This document shows positions 32,058 to 43,283 of a stretch of DNA of 64,000 bases, piece after piece. The notes under the pieces were generated by a model, which was not told the DNA's origin, made no database searches, and was given only the letters and a program-made list of their open reading frames with translations. Location of the stretch: NCBI GenBank assembly GCA_002812745.2, contig NCSJ02000015.1, forward strand, positions 1 to 64,000. The letters are read 5' to 3'. Position 1 is the first letter of the stretch; each line of letters starts with the position of its first letter. Origin of the DNA: Scytalidium lignicola. Taxonomy: Eukaryota; Ascomycota; Leotiomycetes. A program made the position numbers and the translations under genes.

Positions 32058-33639
32058 ATGGACGTCGTCAAAGCCAAATTCCCAAAAGGGCTACCTACTT
32101 TACAAGAACTACAAACCTACAATGAAGGAGCAGACGTGCCTCCTGAAACGGCGTGGATTTGGGGAATGGATGATGAAGTACGATAAATAGCTCCGAGTGA
32201 GGAAGGCAACACTGCCACACCTGTTGTCCACAGATGATAGCATTGAGAAACGAGGAAATTAAAATGGATGAAAAGGCATAACTGACGGATTTGGGCGTAT
32301 CTAGATAGGAAGAATCAACCTCCTGACTCCAGAGAGGGTCGCAGCCGCGAGAACGGCTGAACTACGCGACGGCGATGTCGTGTCTCTGAAGTACGTTCTT
32401 TCATCCATCTTGCACGCTGCTCTTTTCCCTCTCCCATCAACAGCCCCCAATTTTGTATAGCTTTTTAAGACAATAATTCACTTGCTGAAATCCGTACTTC
32501 AGCTGGAACATGAACTTGCCGAAAAGACCTGCATTTGGGCGTCAGCCGTGTAAGCATCGCATCGCGAATCATCCCGATAGTCCGTGGGTCTTTGACGACT
32601 GGCTGGACATGAATATCCAGTCCGGGAGCCAGTGGGACGGTTTCCGCCATTATGGGCACCTGAGCACGGGGAGATTGTATAATAACTTGACGAGGGAGGA
32701 GGTTCTTTCTGGTGTGTGCTCGTGCTCGTTCTGGCTCTATCCTTAACCCTTCTGCTCTGTTGAATTCCACTTCTCCCAATCAAGGTTTCCAAAATTGTAG
32801 ACTTGTAACTCTGCTGAGAGACGGTTGTAGGGACACGATGCGGAATCCAAGCAATCTCGGAGCATGGAATTGTCGGGCGCGGCGTGCTGCTGGATTACTA
32901 CGCGTGGACGAGAAGGCATGGGAAGGACTATGAACCCTTTAGTCACCATTCCATCACCCTCGAGAATCTGAAGCAAGTGGCGAAGGAACAAGGTATTGAG
33001 TTCCAGGTTGGGGATATTCTCCTAATCCGGAGCGGATATACTGCTCGGTACTACGAACTTGAGAAATCGGATCCGCAGCGACTACATGAGGCTGGGTCAT
33101 TCAAGCCTTTCCTGGCAGGTGTGGAACAGACGGAGGGGATGAAGAGCTGGCTTCATGATCAGTAAGTATTTTTNGTTTTGCAGATTTTGACGCCGCATCT
33201 GATGGTTGGTAGATATTTTGCTGCGGTTGCGGGTGATGCTCCTGCTTTTGAATGTTGGCCACCAAAGACGCCCGAATCATTAGTGAGTTAGAGATCTTTG
33301 ACATGCATATTCATCACACACTGAATCTATGCAGCACGAATATCTATTAGGTCTATGGGGTGTCCCAATAGGGGAAATGTTTGATCTGGAGGTATGTATA
33401 TATTCACGATCGTGAGTTATAGAGATCATCTGTCTGATGTTATAAACAGGCTCTTGCGAAACAATGTGAGGAAAAGAAACGATGGACTTTCTTCTTTACC
33501 AGCTCTCCGTTTAATATGCCAGGTATGTCAATATTCCTCATCCTTACGGATGTCTAAATTCCTGTCTGACTTTTGACTTTTTGACTAACTGCTAATAGGT
33601 GGCGTTGCTAGCTTAGCCAACGCAATGGCGATCCATTGA
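32058..33639 (+). CDS. Cyclase-family metal hydrolase (PF04199, kynurenine-formamidase-like fold)
   Basis: Predicted 328-residue hydrolase. I read eight exons: 32058-32177, 32305-32390, 32503-32711, 32831-33161, 33213-33282, 33335-33391, 33450-33522 and 33599-33639, all GT-AG, summing to 987 nt. Family features in order are GMDDEIGRINLLTPERV, the LRDGDVVSLNW region, QSGSQWDGFRHYGH at the metal site, HGIVGRGVLLDYY, and VGDILLIRSGYT. In bacterial relatives the metal motif is HxGTHxDxxxH; here the first His and the Thr-His are replaced by Gln-Ser-Gly-Ser-Gln, a variant I believe is common in fungal homologs. An N near 33174 falls in an intron and does no harm. It probably hydrolyses an amide, lactone or similar ring, but the substrate is unknown. 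Confidence 0.85.
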
Positions 33640-34064
33640 CGTGGGAAAACAAACAAAGTATCTTCATAATAAAATACGTCTTTGATATACCTAGGAATAC
33701 ATTAAACAGAGCAGCATAATATTTGCATTTCCGTATCTCGATTTCGCTGCGTGATAATCATCGTAATCTCGAATTCTCGTTCGTACTTCCCTTACCCAGC
33801 CGCTTCTAGCTTTTCGTTTTCCAACTTCCAACTCGGCGACATGCTTCTCCGCTACCACGACGCTTTTATGCATGCCCCGCGAATGGAAAGGTTGGCGTTA
33901 CAAGACTGTTATTACGTTACGATTTCGGCAAAGCAGCGTTACCTTGATACATTGAGCTTCGATTTTTATATTTTTATATCTGCCCTTTGTCAAAGTGTGC
34001 ATTTTCACCTCCCAAATTTCCTCCTCCTCACGATCTACTCACCTAGCACCAATAAACCCACACT
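33640..34064. promoter_or_regulatory. Promoter region of the SDR gene
   Basis: Gap of 425 bp between cyclase stop and SDR start. The last 100 bases are rich in C and T (CACCTCCCAAATTTCCTCC), a pyrimidine tract common just upstream of fungal start codons. No other element recognised. Confidence 0.4.
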
Positions 34065-35271
34065 ATGTCAACCCCAGCCCCCATAGCGCCCCCTATCACA
34101 ACCACAAACCCGGAAAGCCTCGAGTGCGCAAATGACGCCTACCTGCATCGCACCGTTCAATCCCTCTTCTCGCTCTCGGGCAGGGTGGTCGTGATAACCG
34201 GCGGTGCGCGCGGCATCGGTCTTGCATTCGGCGTCGCGGTCGCTGAGGCGGGCGGCGACGTCGCTGTGCTCGATGTCTTAGATACACCACATCCGCATTT
34301 TGAGACACTGAAGACCGCGTATGGGGTCCGAGTCAAGCTGTATAAGTAAGTGCTCTCGTATGCTCTGGGTTGGTGATTTGGTTTGCGGATCATGTCGCGG
34401 ATGGGCGGGGTACGATGGCCATGAGTGCATTAGAATCTTTCGTGGTGCGGGAGAACAGAAGAGAGAATAAGAGACGTGTGTGTTGCTGATTGAAACATGT
34501 GTAGGACCGACGTCACCGATTTCGAGACCCTCAAAGCAACATTTGAACAGGTAGTTCGCGATTTCGGGCGTATAGACGGGTGGTTGGTAACCTCTGTTCC
34601 TTTATCACTCACTCACTATCCGTCGTCTAACGCATCCTCCGTCTCAGCATAGCAGCCGCAGGAATCTGCCCCGATGAGCCATTTCTCTCCCGAACACCCG
34701 ACTCCGTATCCCGGTGCTTCTCCATCAATGTTCTCGGGGTCTACTTCACTGCTCAACTCGCTGCTGCACAGATGATTTCTCAGGCTCCTTCAACCACAAA
34801 CCCCAAAGGCGGCTCGATTATCCTGGTAGGATCGGTGGCTGCGTACCAGGCGAGCAAAGCACAGTACTTATCGGACTACTGCGCGAGCAAAGGAGCGGTG
34901 CTGTCGCTTGCTAGAGAGTTAGCCGTAGAGTTGGCGGATAGGGGAGTCAGGGTCAATACGATTTCTCCAGGGTAAGTTTGGCCATAAGTCCTATCTTGTG
35001 TTATTCTTTTGCTGGGGACATAATGGGAAATAGTGATGGTAGCTGAGTGTGATCTAGTTATATGATGACGGACATGACGCTGGCGATCTCAGATACACGG
35101 CCTGGACTTGCGCAAATTTTCGTGAACGAGCCACCCATGCGTCGGATGGGAGATCGCTCAGATCTCAAGGGCGCGTGTGTATATCTGCTCAGCGATGCGA
35201 GTGCATATCACACTGGAGACGATATGTTGATCACAGGAGGCTTGCACGCTGGGAGGACCGGGGAGGAGTAA
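34065..35271 (+). CDS. Short-chain dehydrogenase (polyol/sugar reductase-like)
   Basis: Predicted NAD(P)-dependent SDR of 297 residues in four exons: 34065-34345, 34505-34579, 34648-34971 and 35058-35271. The cofactor motif [12 protein letters not shown] follows a 35-residue N-terminal extension; the active site comprises Ser in [10 protein letters not shown] and the Y-C-A-S-K motif with Tyr about 196 and Lys about 200. NTISPG and the C-terminal DDMLITGG are classical SDR features. The extension and overall pattern recall fungal D-arabinitol dehydrogenase or sorbose reductase, but I cannot assign the substrate. Its last codons (GRTGEE) are duplicated 126 bp downstream as part of a tandem repeat. 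It converges with the aldehyde dehydrogenase. Confidence 0.88.
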
Positions 35272-35507
35272 GCATATAACGGGGACAATTCAGAGTTAGT
35301 AGCTCGTCTAGAATGTATAATCTAGATAATCTAAGCTGTGGCTATGGCATTTCCAATGCTGTCACTCTTGATAGCATGTAGGACCGGGGAGGAGTAAACA
35401 CATAATGGGGACATGATCAGAATGATTAGTAGCTTTTTTGAATGTATAATCTAGATAGTCTATCTAAGCTGTGGCCATGGTATTTCCAATAGTGATACTC
35501 TTGATAG
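35254..35507. repeat. Tandem duplication across two convergent gene ends (126-bp period)
   Basis: Copy 1 runs 35254-35379 and copy 2 35380-35507. Both start AGGACCGGGGAGGAGTAA, the end of the SDR gene, pass through AATGTATAATCTAGATA, and finish with the antisense of the aldehyde dehydrogenase C-terminus (TTTCCAAT...CTCTTGATAG). Copy 2 has a few extra bases and several substitutions. Thus a spare SDR tail and a spare aldehyde dehydrogenase tail lie back to back between the functional ends. Confidence 0.85.
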
Positions 35508-37171
35508 TCTCATACTCGGCCATCCCGTACTTACTTCCCTCGCGCCCGTATCCACTCTCCTTGATCCCACCAAAGGGCGCTTCTGCTGCGCTGATCTTGC
35601 CTGTATTCACGCCGACCATGCCACACTCCAGCTGCTGCGCAACCCTGAGAACTCGCCCAACATCCTTGCTAAAGAAGTATCCAGCAAGACCAAACTCGGT
35701 ATTGTTCGCCAACTCAATAGCCTCATCTTCAGTCACGAACTCAAAGATGCCAGCGAGAGGTCCGAAGGTCTCATCCGACGCGAAGAGCATGTCCACGGTG
35801 GCGCCAGAGATGACTGTTGGTTGGAAGAAGAACCCCGTGCTCTGGAGCCGTTTACCACCTGCTTCGAGTCTACCGCCTTTGGAGAGGGCGTCTTGCACGT
35901 GCTGCTCTACCTTGTCGACGGCTGCTTTGTTGACAAGCGGCCCTTGTGTTGACTGGGGATGGAATCCAGATCCCATCTTCAGCGCATTAACTTTGGCGAC
36001 GAGCTTTGCGGTGAACTCTTTAGCGACCCCTTTCTGAACGAGTAGTCGGTTTGCACTAGACGATAGATCAGCACGCCGTGGTTAAAGAGATGCGAAACAA
36101 ACTTACCAGACGCAGGTCTGTCCTGAACCCCTGAACTTGCAAATCATAGCACCCTCAACGGCGAGATCCAAATCAGCGTCGTCGAACACAATGAATGGTG
36201 CATTGCCACCAAGCTCCAGACTACATTTCTTCAGAGTACCAGCTGCTAATTTCGCCAGCATCTTGCCTACTGTAGTGGATCCCGTGAAGGACAATTTACT
36301 GATGATTGGGTTGGTGGCCAACTCAGTCGCAGCTTGTCGATCGCTAGTCGTGCATACTTGAATGCACTTTGGAGGTATACCAGCTTCCACAGCCAGCTTC
36401 GTTAGAGCAAGACACGTGTGAGGTGTTTCTTTCGGAGGTTTGACGACAACTGAGCAGCCTGCGGCTAGGGCGGGTGCGATTTTCCTTGTTATCATCGCAG
36501 CAGGAAAGTTCCATGGTGTAATGATTCCACACACACCTATGGGCTGCTTCATGGTTATGACGGTCGTGTTTGGCGTTGATGATGGAATGACATCGCCGTA
36601 TGACCGTGGTGCTTCCTCTGCGAACCATGAGATAAAGTTGGCAGCGTATACAACTTCCCCTTCAGCTTCAATAAAGGTCTTGCCATTCTCTAGACACAAA
36701 ATAGTGGCCACTGTGTACGTATCAGCATGCAAACGGACCTAAAGAATATATGATATACAGTCTTTCTTATTGGCTATGACAAGCTCATACCACTTTCGTA
36801 GTAAAGCGCCTCGTTGAGATGCTGTTGTAGATTCGTAGTATGCCTTTTGGGCAACCTTGGCGCTCTCTATAGCTTTGTTGAACTCAGATTTGCCTAGACT
36901 TGTGACTTTGCTAAATGGCTTTCCAGTAACAGGTTCTGATGTCAAATTAGCTATCTACCATGAATAGACCAGGGACAGCTGCACAATACCAAAGACTTCA
37001 AAGGTGTTCTCGGCCTTCACCCAGACTCCGTCAACGAATGCATCGCAGATGAAAAGGCTCTTATCTTCGAGCTAGAAAGTATAAGTTTTGTATCGACGAT
37101 ACAGCTTTGATGGAACTAACATTGGCTAATGGATTGGCATCGACGCCGTTGAGAATCTGTTCGTTGCCCAT
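35464..37171 (-). CDS. Aldehyde dehydrogenase, succinate-semialdehyde type
   Basis: Predicted NAD(P)-dependent oxidation of a semialdehyde to the acid. Five exons, 37171-37121, 37071-36990, 36935-36759, 36710-36107 and 36055-35464, total 1506 nt and 501 residues. The proton acceptor Glu lies in LELGGNAPF at about residue 269, and the catalytic Cys in GQTCVCANR at about residue 303, the usual 34-residue spacing. WNFPAAMITRK and FTGSTTVGK are cofactor-site motifs and FGGIKESGYGREGSKYG closes the protein; these are typical of the GabD/SSADH branch. The start MGNEQILNG fits the family length. It faces the SDR gene tail to tail, and its promoter faces the MFS transporter. Other small semialdehydes are possible substrates. 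Confidence 0.9.
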
Positions 37172-38515
37172 ATTGATAGTTTGTCTTTACGAGTATGCAC
37201 TGGAAATTGCTGTTCTGGATGATCTGTTATCTGAACAAGCTTAACGAAGGCATAGCACGTCTCAGTGGCTTGATGACAGGCTCGATATAATCAGTACTGT
37301 TGGTATAGCCTCTTCCAAGGACACATGCCCATAAGTGCGGCAACATGACTGCAATTCAATACTTGTCGCCGTCTTCACGGCAAGCTGGATAGTCCCCCTG
37401 ACAGAAAGAGTTCGGAGCCTAGTCAGAATAACCGAGCATTCTGTTCTGGTCTTCTAGGCGCTAACTCCGGTGGAAAAGCAGAGTCTAGACTCAGTCCCGC
37501 TATGCAACAGGGGATCCGCCTACTTCAGGCGCATTGCCAGTATAGATAGCTCCAATTCAGAAGTTGAGATCTGATCGAGGCAGATGGCCCTTCTCCGGAC
37601 AATTTCGGAACGTTGTGGTTTCGATGCCTTTAGTACGAGACAGGATCATCTGTGAAATTAGGTTGGGGCCGTGGTTGTGGTGTTGGAGGGCGGGTATATG
37701 ACTACGTCGATGTAGCCGCGGGCTTATAACCGCTTTGCAACTAACGCGCTAGTAGAAGGCTATAGAGACGCCGATAGCAAAGCCCTCACTCACCATACAG
37801 CGACCAATATAACCATGCCATCCACCTTAGATAGGGGCTAAGCCCACCTCTTCCTACGTTTCCTCAAGTTATTGCAAACCTCCTCAAGTGGAATTCTTAA
37901 GCTTTTCTCCGGGACCCAGTTCAACGAGGGTACGATGACTTTTAAAAGGGGGTCAGCCACAAGCTTCGGCATAACGTCAGAAAGGGTACAGAAAAANTTT
38001 TCGCAAAGCTCAACAAGAGTTCAGAATTAATTTAAGCATATACTAATTAAATATCTGTACGTTAAGTTGTCTTTAATAATAAAAGAGTAATATAAGTTTA
38101 GCATATATTGGGTATAAATTATTCTTATAATACTTTTTTTTAATTTTTTAACTCTCTAACTTTTTNAATTTAAACAATAAATAATTCTTTTGTATATTTA
38201 ACAATAATAATATAATTAAATAATAATATCAAGATAAGTTTATTAGTTTNGTAACCCCGCTTCTCAGGGAATTCGGATGCAAGATTCAAGGATCTCCGCC
38301 TTTACCTCCACATTTATCTCCATCTTTCCCACATTCGCAGGATCTGGGGAACCGTGCAATACATGTAAGCGGCCCCGCGGTCTTATGCTACATGTAAGGG
38401 CCTCAGGCGCCCCCCATCTCTGATTTGAACGTATATAGCGAACCCGAGGAAGCGCAAATCATCAAGAGAACTTCACCCACGATACCCGACACTTCTTCCA
38501 CATCTATCTGTCAGA
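37172..38515. promoter_or_regulatory. Intergenic: divergent promoters with an AT-rich insert
   Basis: Lies between the aldehyde dehydrogenase start and the MFS transporter start, so both promoters are within it. A sharply AT-rich block with N characters at about 37997, 38166 and 38250 spans roughly 37990-38260 and looks like a small repeat remnant. A CCGAGG hexamer occurs at 38444-38449. No gene supported. Confidence 0.45.
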
Positions 38516-40505
38516 ATGTTTGAATCAAAGATTAAAGGCAAGCTTTTGTCACAAATTCTACAGTTTTGCTGCGGTTTGGTGTGTACCCTCCTATGCCAAC
38601 ATCATCAATCCCATTTGACTAATACCGTATAGGCGTTCTGTATGTATGGATACGATGCTGGAGTTCTCGGTGGAGTGCAGGGTACTAAACCGTACCTTGA
38701 TGCTTTGGGAGTACGTTTGTCTTTTCGAGTTATCAACAATGACAGCACATGCTGACTTCAAACAGAATCCCACTGGACAATACATCATTCCCATGATAGC
38801 CTCCGCCTACACTCTCGCTGCTGCAGTATGCGCCATTGCCATGATGTTCGTTGGACTGCCATTTGGTAGAAGAAATTGTGTACTCCTCGGTGATGGCCTC
38901 ATCATCGTCGGAGGTATTATCCAATCCACCGCGTTTTCCGTTCCTCATATAATTGTTGGCCGTGTTATAGCGGTAAGTCTTCTTTGTGGCTCTAATACTT
39001 CACGAGCAGAAACTAATATCAATAATAGGGATTTGGTATCGGTGTAAGTAGCCTTGTTGAATAGAACCGGTGCTATTAGACGTGGCTCACAAAATGTAGT
39101 GTGTTTCGTCAACGGTCCCAATGTACCTCGTAAGTGCTCCGGTGGCCTTCGAATTGAAACAGAGAAGCTAACATAAGGATAGGCAGAGATGAGTACAGAA
39201 GCAAAAGAACGAGGACCTCAGGTAGCAGTTACATGCGCCCTGCTCATCTCGGGGGTTGCGCTGGCATATTGGATTGATTTAGGCTTCACGCAGTTGGATA
39301 GCCAAGTCTCATGGGTAAGTCTAGCGGCAATCGTTCTTCAAGGCAGTGAATTGACCCAAACATGTACAGAGATTTCCTATCGGATTTCAAGCCATCTTCG
39401 CCCTATGCTCTGCAGCGGGAATCTTCTTCCTTCCTGACACCCCCAGGTGGTACTATGCTATGGATCGATACAGTGAAGGAGATGCAGTCCTCATGCGTAT
39501 CTACGACTTGCCCCTTGAGCACCCGAAACTACAAAGCACGAAGATAGAGATGCTGGCCAGTATCGCCCTCGAGAATGAACCTAAGAACAAGTTCCAATGG
39601 CACACTCTCATCTGGGATAACAGCAGACTCAAGGCAGGGAGACGCATTAGGATCTCCTTTGCCGTGCTCTCTTTGCAGCAATTGATGGGTATGTGTATCC
39701 CATTCTTTGTTCAGCTAAACCGCTGACTGAGTGAAAAGGTATCAACATGTTGGTCTACTACGCTACCATCATCTTTTCTAACGTCGGGCTCTCGGATTTC
39801 CTTTCCAGTGTCCTGGCCGCTGTTCTGATGACCATTTTTGCTGCCGGCACATATTTCACACCGAGCACTATCGAACGAATTGGTCGTCGACCAATCATGC
39901 TGTGGACAGCGGTGGTGTGCACAATTTGCATTACCATCTTCACTATCCTGATTGCGCTTCCAAACCAGTCCAAGGCCACACAGTGGACGGCTATCGCCTT
40001 TCTACTCGTGTATATCTTTTCTCTAGGTTATGGCTGGGAAGGATGTGCATGGTTATACGGGCCGGAGGTAATGGGACCCCTCCCAAATTATTTCTGATAG
40101 TATGGCTAACGATCTTGCGAAATAGATTGCTCCGCTCAAATATCGTCACTTGGGAGGCGCCGCTGGAGCATTTGGGCAATGGCTATTCACTTTCATTACC
40201 GTTTTTGGAGGTGGTATTGGTATCACCGCCAGTGGCTGGAAGATCTGGCTTATGCCCGTCATATGCTCTGCCTTTACCGTTGGATTCGTGTACTTCATGT
40301 GCCCTGAGGTCAGTATTCAACGCTACATGAATTCTCAATATAGTATCCAAGACTAACTCTGGTTTGCTGTCAGACAAAAGGAAAGACTCTTGAGGAGATT
40401 GATCTACTCTTCACTGGCGAGGGTGCATTTGCTGATGCGAGCGAGGAGATGGCAAAGAGTGACATTGAAGGAAACGTTGTAATGCAAGAGAAACTTTCTC
40501 TGTAG
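38516..40505 (+). CDS. MFS sugar/polyol transporter
   Basis: Predicted 12-helix sugar porter of 495 residues. Ten exons fit: 38516-38578, 38633-38710, 38766-38972, 39029-39043, 39100-39129, 39183-39314, 39370-39688, 39739-40067, 40126-40308 and 40374-40505, total 1488 nt, all in phase. YGYDAGVLGGVQGT in helix 1, AEMSTEAKERG after helix 4, PDTPRWYYA in the central loop, QQLMGINMLVYY in helix 7 and PETKGKTLEEIDLLF at the end are sugar-porter signatures. Exons 4 and 5 are only 15 and 30 bp, yet both are needed to give GFGIG and CVSSTVPMYL before AEMSTEA. It is likely the uptake system of the surrounding catabolic cluster. Confidence 0.9.
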
Positions 40506-41153
40506 GAAGTTCCAGCAGGAGCGTTCTTGCTTAGGTTCCACAACTTCCTCTAGTGAGTATTGCATCGATCGCTCTACAGTCACGGTGAAGGATGGATGGG
40601 AAATGGTTACATTAGTTAGATTAAAGCCGCTTGGTTATTTCGCAGGCACCTACCTCCTTGATGAGTGACAGGGTATGTATCTTAAAATGCATAGTATCGA
40701 CTGCTCGTTGAAATGGAAAGGCTTAAGGGACTTGAGCGGGAAACGATAGCTGCATGGAGCAGAGCAATGATAACGTGATATAAAACCCTATTACCATCAT
40801 AAGTGCTTCACACATAAACGTTGCAAATCTAAATCACGTGGATGGTCCCCCCAGTAAGCGGGTTAAATTCGGTCCTTATGTCTCAGGCAATCAAGTTGAT
40901 CTTTACACTTTACTCTCTGAATTTTTTTGCCCCCTTTGCTTAGCCACCGCCTTGACGGGCGTTACCAGGTCGCGAGCCCTGCCGTACGCTTACCAATTGC
41001 TGAGTCATTAAAACACCACTGGCTCCCCGCAATCTCCGCAATCGCGCATCCCGTACTCACTGCTCCTTCCTCCACTCCACAAGCATTTCCCACCACTCTA
41101 GCGATAGATGATACAAAGAACCCTTGTCATTTTACATCACCACACATGACAAA
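40506..41153. promoter_or_regulatory. Promoter region of the Zn2Cys6 regulator
   Basis: The 648-bp gap between the transporter stop and the regulator start, genes in the same direction. The final 150 bp are C-rich with few G (CACTGCTCCTTCCTCCACTC), a pyrimidine-rich leader typical of fungal promoters. No specific operator recognised. Confidence 0.4.
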
Positions 41154-43283
41154 ATGACTGGACCAGCCAGCGAGCAAACCCGCGCTGCAAAGGCTTGCCA
41201 AAGGTGCCATCAGCGTAGGGTGAAATGTGATGCTTCTCGGACAGGAACGCCATGCAGTCGGTGTAAAGAGAAGGGCTTTGATGATTGCCACCTGATTCAG
41301 TCAAGGAGAGGTACCTATGACCGGAAAAAGTGGCGCGCGAGGTCACAGCAAACTGGTGAAAGTAGTACAGGAACCCAGCCTGATGGTAATCCAAGAACAG
41401 CCAGCGGCACTGCCCGTTTAGAAGGACTCCAGCAAATTCAGCAGAGATATTCCAGTGATGTTGAAATACAGTCTGAGGCGGATGCGGCAGGCAACCATCC
41501 TGGTTTTGATCGACTTGCCGTCTCACCACCAAATCGCTCGGCGTCGAATGGCATGCAGTTCGACAAACAGAGCGAGGTCTCCAACCCTGCAAACGCCAGA
41601 GCAAGTTCACAGAATGAGCCATCATGGGGAACAGTTTTTGGATATTTCCTAGAACACCGAAAAGACCTTCTAGATAAAGCCACCATCACCTACATTGGAG
41701 AGTCATTTCCATTATCAATCGTCCTCGAAGATCTAAAGGAAGGGGGTAGTCTTCTTCTCCATCACCCTGGACCACCGAGCACCCCCAGTGAAGCAGAAAA
41801 GACAAAGGAGGAGCATCCAGCTCACATGCAACCGGAAGATCTTGGGCTTCTGCAGTCGAAGAGAGTCTTCGAATGCCCTCAAGAGGCGATCCTGGATGCT
41901 TTAGTATCTGTGTTTCTGGAGGATGTATATCCAACATATCCCATCGTCAATCACGCTGAGTTTCATGAACAATACAAAGCCCAAAAGATCCCTTGGTTAC
42001 TTCTGCATTCTATCTGTTTTATGGCTGCAACTTATTGCCCACTATCATTAATACATTCCGCAGGCTTTTCCGGACGGAGCGAGGGTCGGGCTACCTACTA
42101 CAAAAAAGCACAGATCCTTTTTGACTCCGGATATGAAAAGAACAAGCTCGTTGTCCTCCAAAGTGCTATTTTGTTGACGTTTTGGGGTGGAAATCCAAAT
42201 GACTTTCGGAATCATTACACATGGATCAGTACGGCAGTCACAGTCGCAGAAACTCTGGGCATGCATCGATCTACAGCCGCAACAAATCTGCCAAAAAAGG
42301 ACAAGAGCCTTCTGAAACGGTTATGGTGGATTCTCGTGCTTCGTGACGCTTTCTGTGGCGCTCTATTTGGTCGGCCATTGAGAATTAACTTGGCGCAATG
42401 CGATGCTGAGACGCTCACTGAGGATGATTTTGAGCATACACTAAACACCTCCGACTATCTTCACAGCCTCTATCAAATCCAAGTCAGCAAACTCGCCCTC
42501 ATTCTGCGAGAGACTATTAACTATCGCTTCAATCATACTAAGAGATTCTCTCCAGACTCTGAAGCTGCAGTTTCCTTCTTACACACCCAACTCCAAGAGT
42601 GGCGCGCTGCTGTCCCTGCGGCATTGGATTGGCGACGTTTGTCAACATGCAACATCTTCTCCCAAACCCTTTCTCTCCTCTATGACCATCATATAATATT
42701 CATCCATCTTCGTCAGCCGCGGGCGCAATCCCTGCAAGGAAGCAACCCCCACCTTTCCACGAACGTAGATACCAGTCTCAACATCATTCGCTCAGCCGCG
42801 CAGCACATAGCAAGCCAAGCTAGCTCGCTAGTCACGCGCTCAGTAGCTCAACGAATGCCACATGAAGCATTCGCGGCAATTTTCGCTGCCGAAGTCGTTC
42901 TGTACACACAGATGAAGCATTCGGATCCTGCAATTGCGCAATTGTCGCGTGCCGAACTGAATCTCTGTCAGTTGGTGATGCACGAGATTCGCGACTTTTG
43001 GGATGCGGGCCCCTGGGTGATGCAACTGTTCAGTACTCTGTCAGCGAAAGTAACGGCTGACGAGGAGGTATCGGCAGCTCTGACTCTGTCGAGTTTCAAC
43101 GAACAGACGACAGTGACAGTGGTAAGTGCGAACGGCGTGAATGAGCATCGGGCAGCTGCTACAGAATGGGATCCGTGGCCCCTTCATGATATGTTTTCGA
43201 GTTTCCTGGATCCGCATAGCGATCCAATGTTCGGGAGGAACCCGGCGGATTATCCTCTGTTTGGGTCTGATTTTGTAGGATAG
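41154..43283 (+). CDS. Zn2Cys6 fungal transcription factor
   Basis: Intronless gene for a 709-residue nuclear regulator. The cluster is at residues 15-45 (Cys 15, 18, 25, 34, 37, 45; ACQRCHQRRVKCDAS), followed by a basic linker SRRGTYDRKKWRARS. The fungal-specific regulatory domain occupies about residues 240-480, with VFLEDVYPTYPIVNHAEFH and the conserved KRLWWILVLRD. ACxRCHxRRVKCD plus a TPCSRC second half recalls the CTF1/FarA-type cutinase and fatty-acid regulators, though I hold that subfamily call loosely. The start at 41154 is the first ATG of the frame. It ends the run of metabolic genes from 24851 and is the obvious candidate for their pathway-specific regulator. Confidence 0.9.
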   Translation: MTGPASEQTRAAKACQRCHQRRVKCDASRTGTPCSRCKEKGFDDCHLIQSRRGTYDRKKWRARSQQTGESSTGTQPDGNPRTASGTARLEGLQQIQQRYSSDVEIQSEADAAGNHPGFDRLAVSPPNRSASNGMQFDKQSEVSNPANARASSQNEPSWGTVFGYFLEHRKDLLDKATITYIGESFPLSIVLEDLKEGGSLLLHHPGPPSTPSEAEKTKEEHPAHMQPEDLGLLQSKRVFECPQEAILDALVSVFLEDVYPTYPIVNHAEFHEQYKAQKIPWLLLHSICFMAATYCPLSLIHSAGFSGRSEGRATYYKKAQILFDSGYEKNKLVVLQSAILLTFWGGNPNDFRNHYTWISTAVTVAETLGMHRSTAATNLPKKDKSLLKRLWWILVLRDAFCGALFGRPLRINLAQCDAETLTEDDFEHTLNTSDYLHSLYQIQVSKLALILRETINYRFNHTKRFSPDSEAAVSFLHTQLQEWRAAVPAALDWRRLSTCNIFSQTLSLLYDHHIIFIHLRQPRAQSLQGSNPHLSTNVDTSLNIIRSAAQHIASQASSLVTRSVAQRMPHEAFAAIFAAEVVLYTQMKHSDPAIAQLSRAELNLCQLVMHEIRDFWDAGPWVMQLFSTLSAKVTADEEVSAALTLSSFNEQTTVTVVSANGVNEHRAAATEWDPWPLHDMFSSFLDPHSDPMFGRNPADYPLFGSDFVG

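Noticed and set aside
38444..38449. CCGAGG (CCTCGG on the minus strand), the FarA/CTF1 core, 67 bp before the MFS start
   Set aside because: The adjacent regulator looks somewhat FarA/CTF1-like, but a single hexamer is expected by chance and I did not find it in the other cluster promoters.
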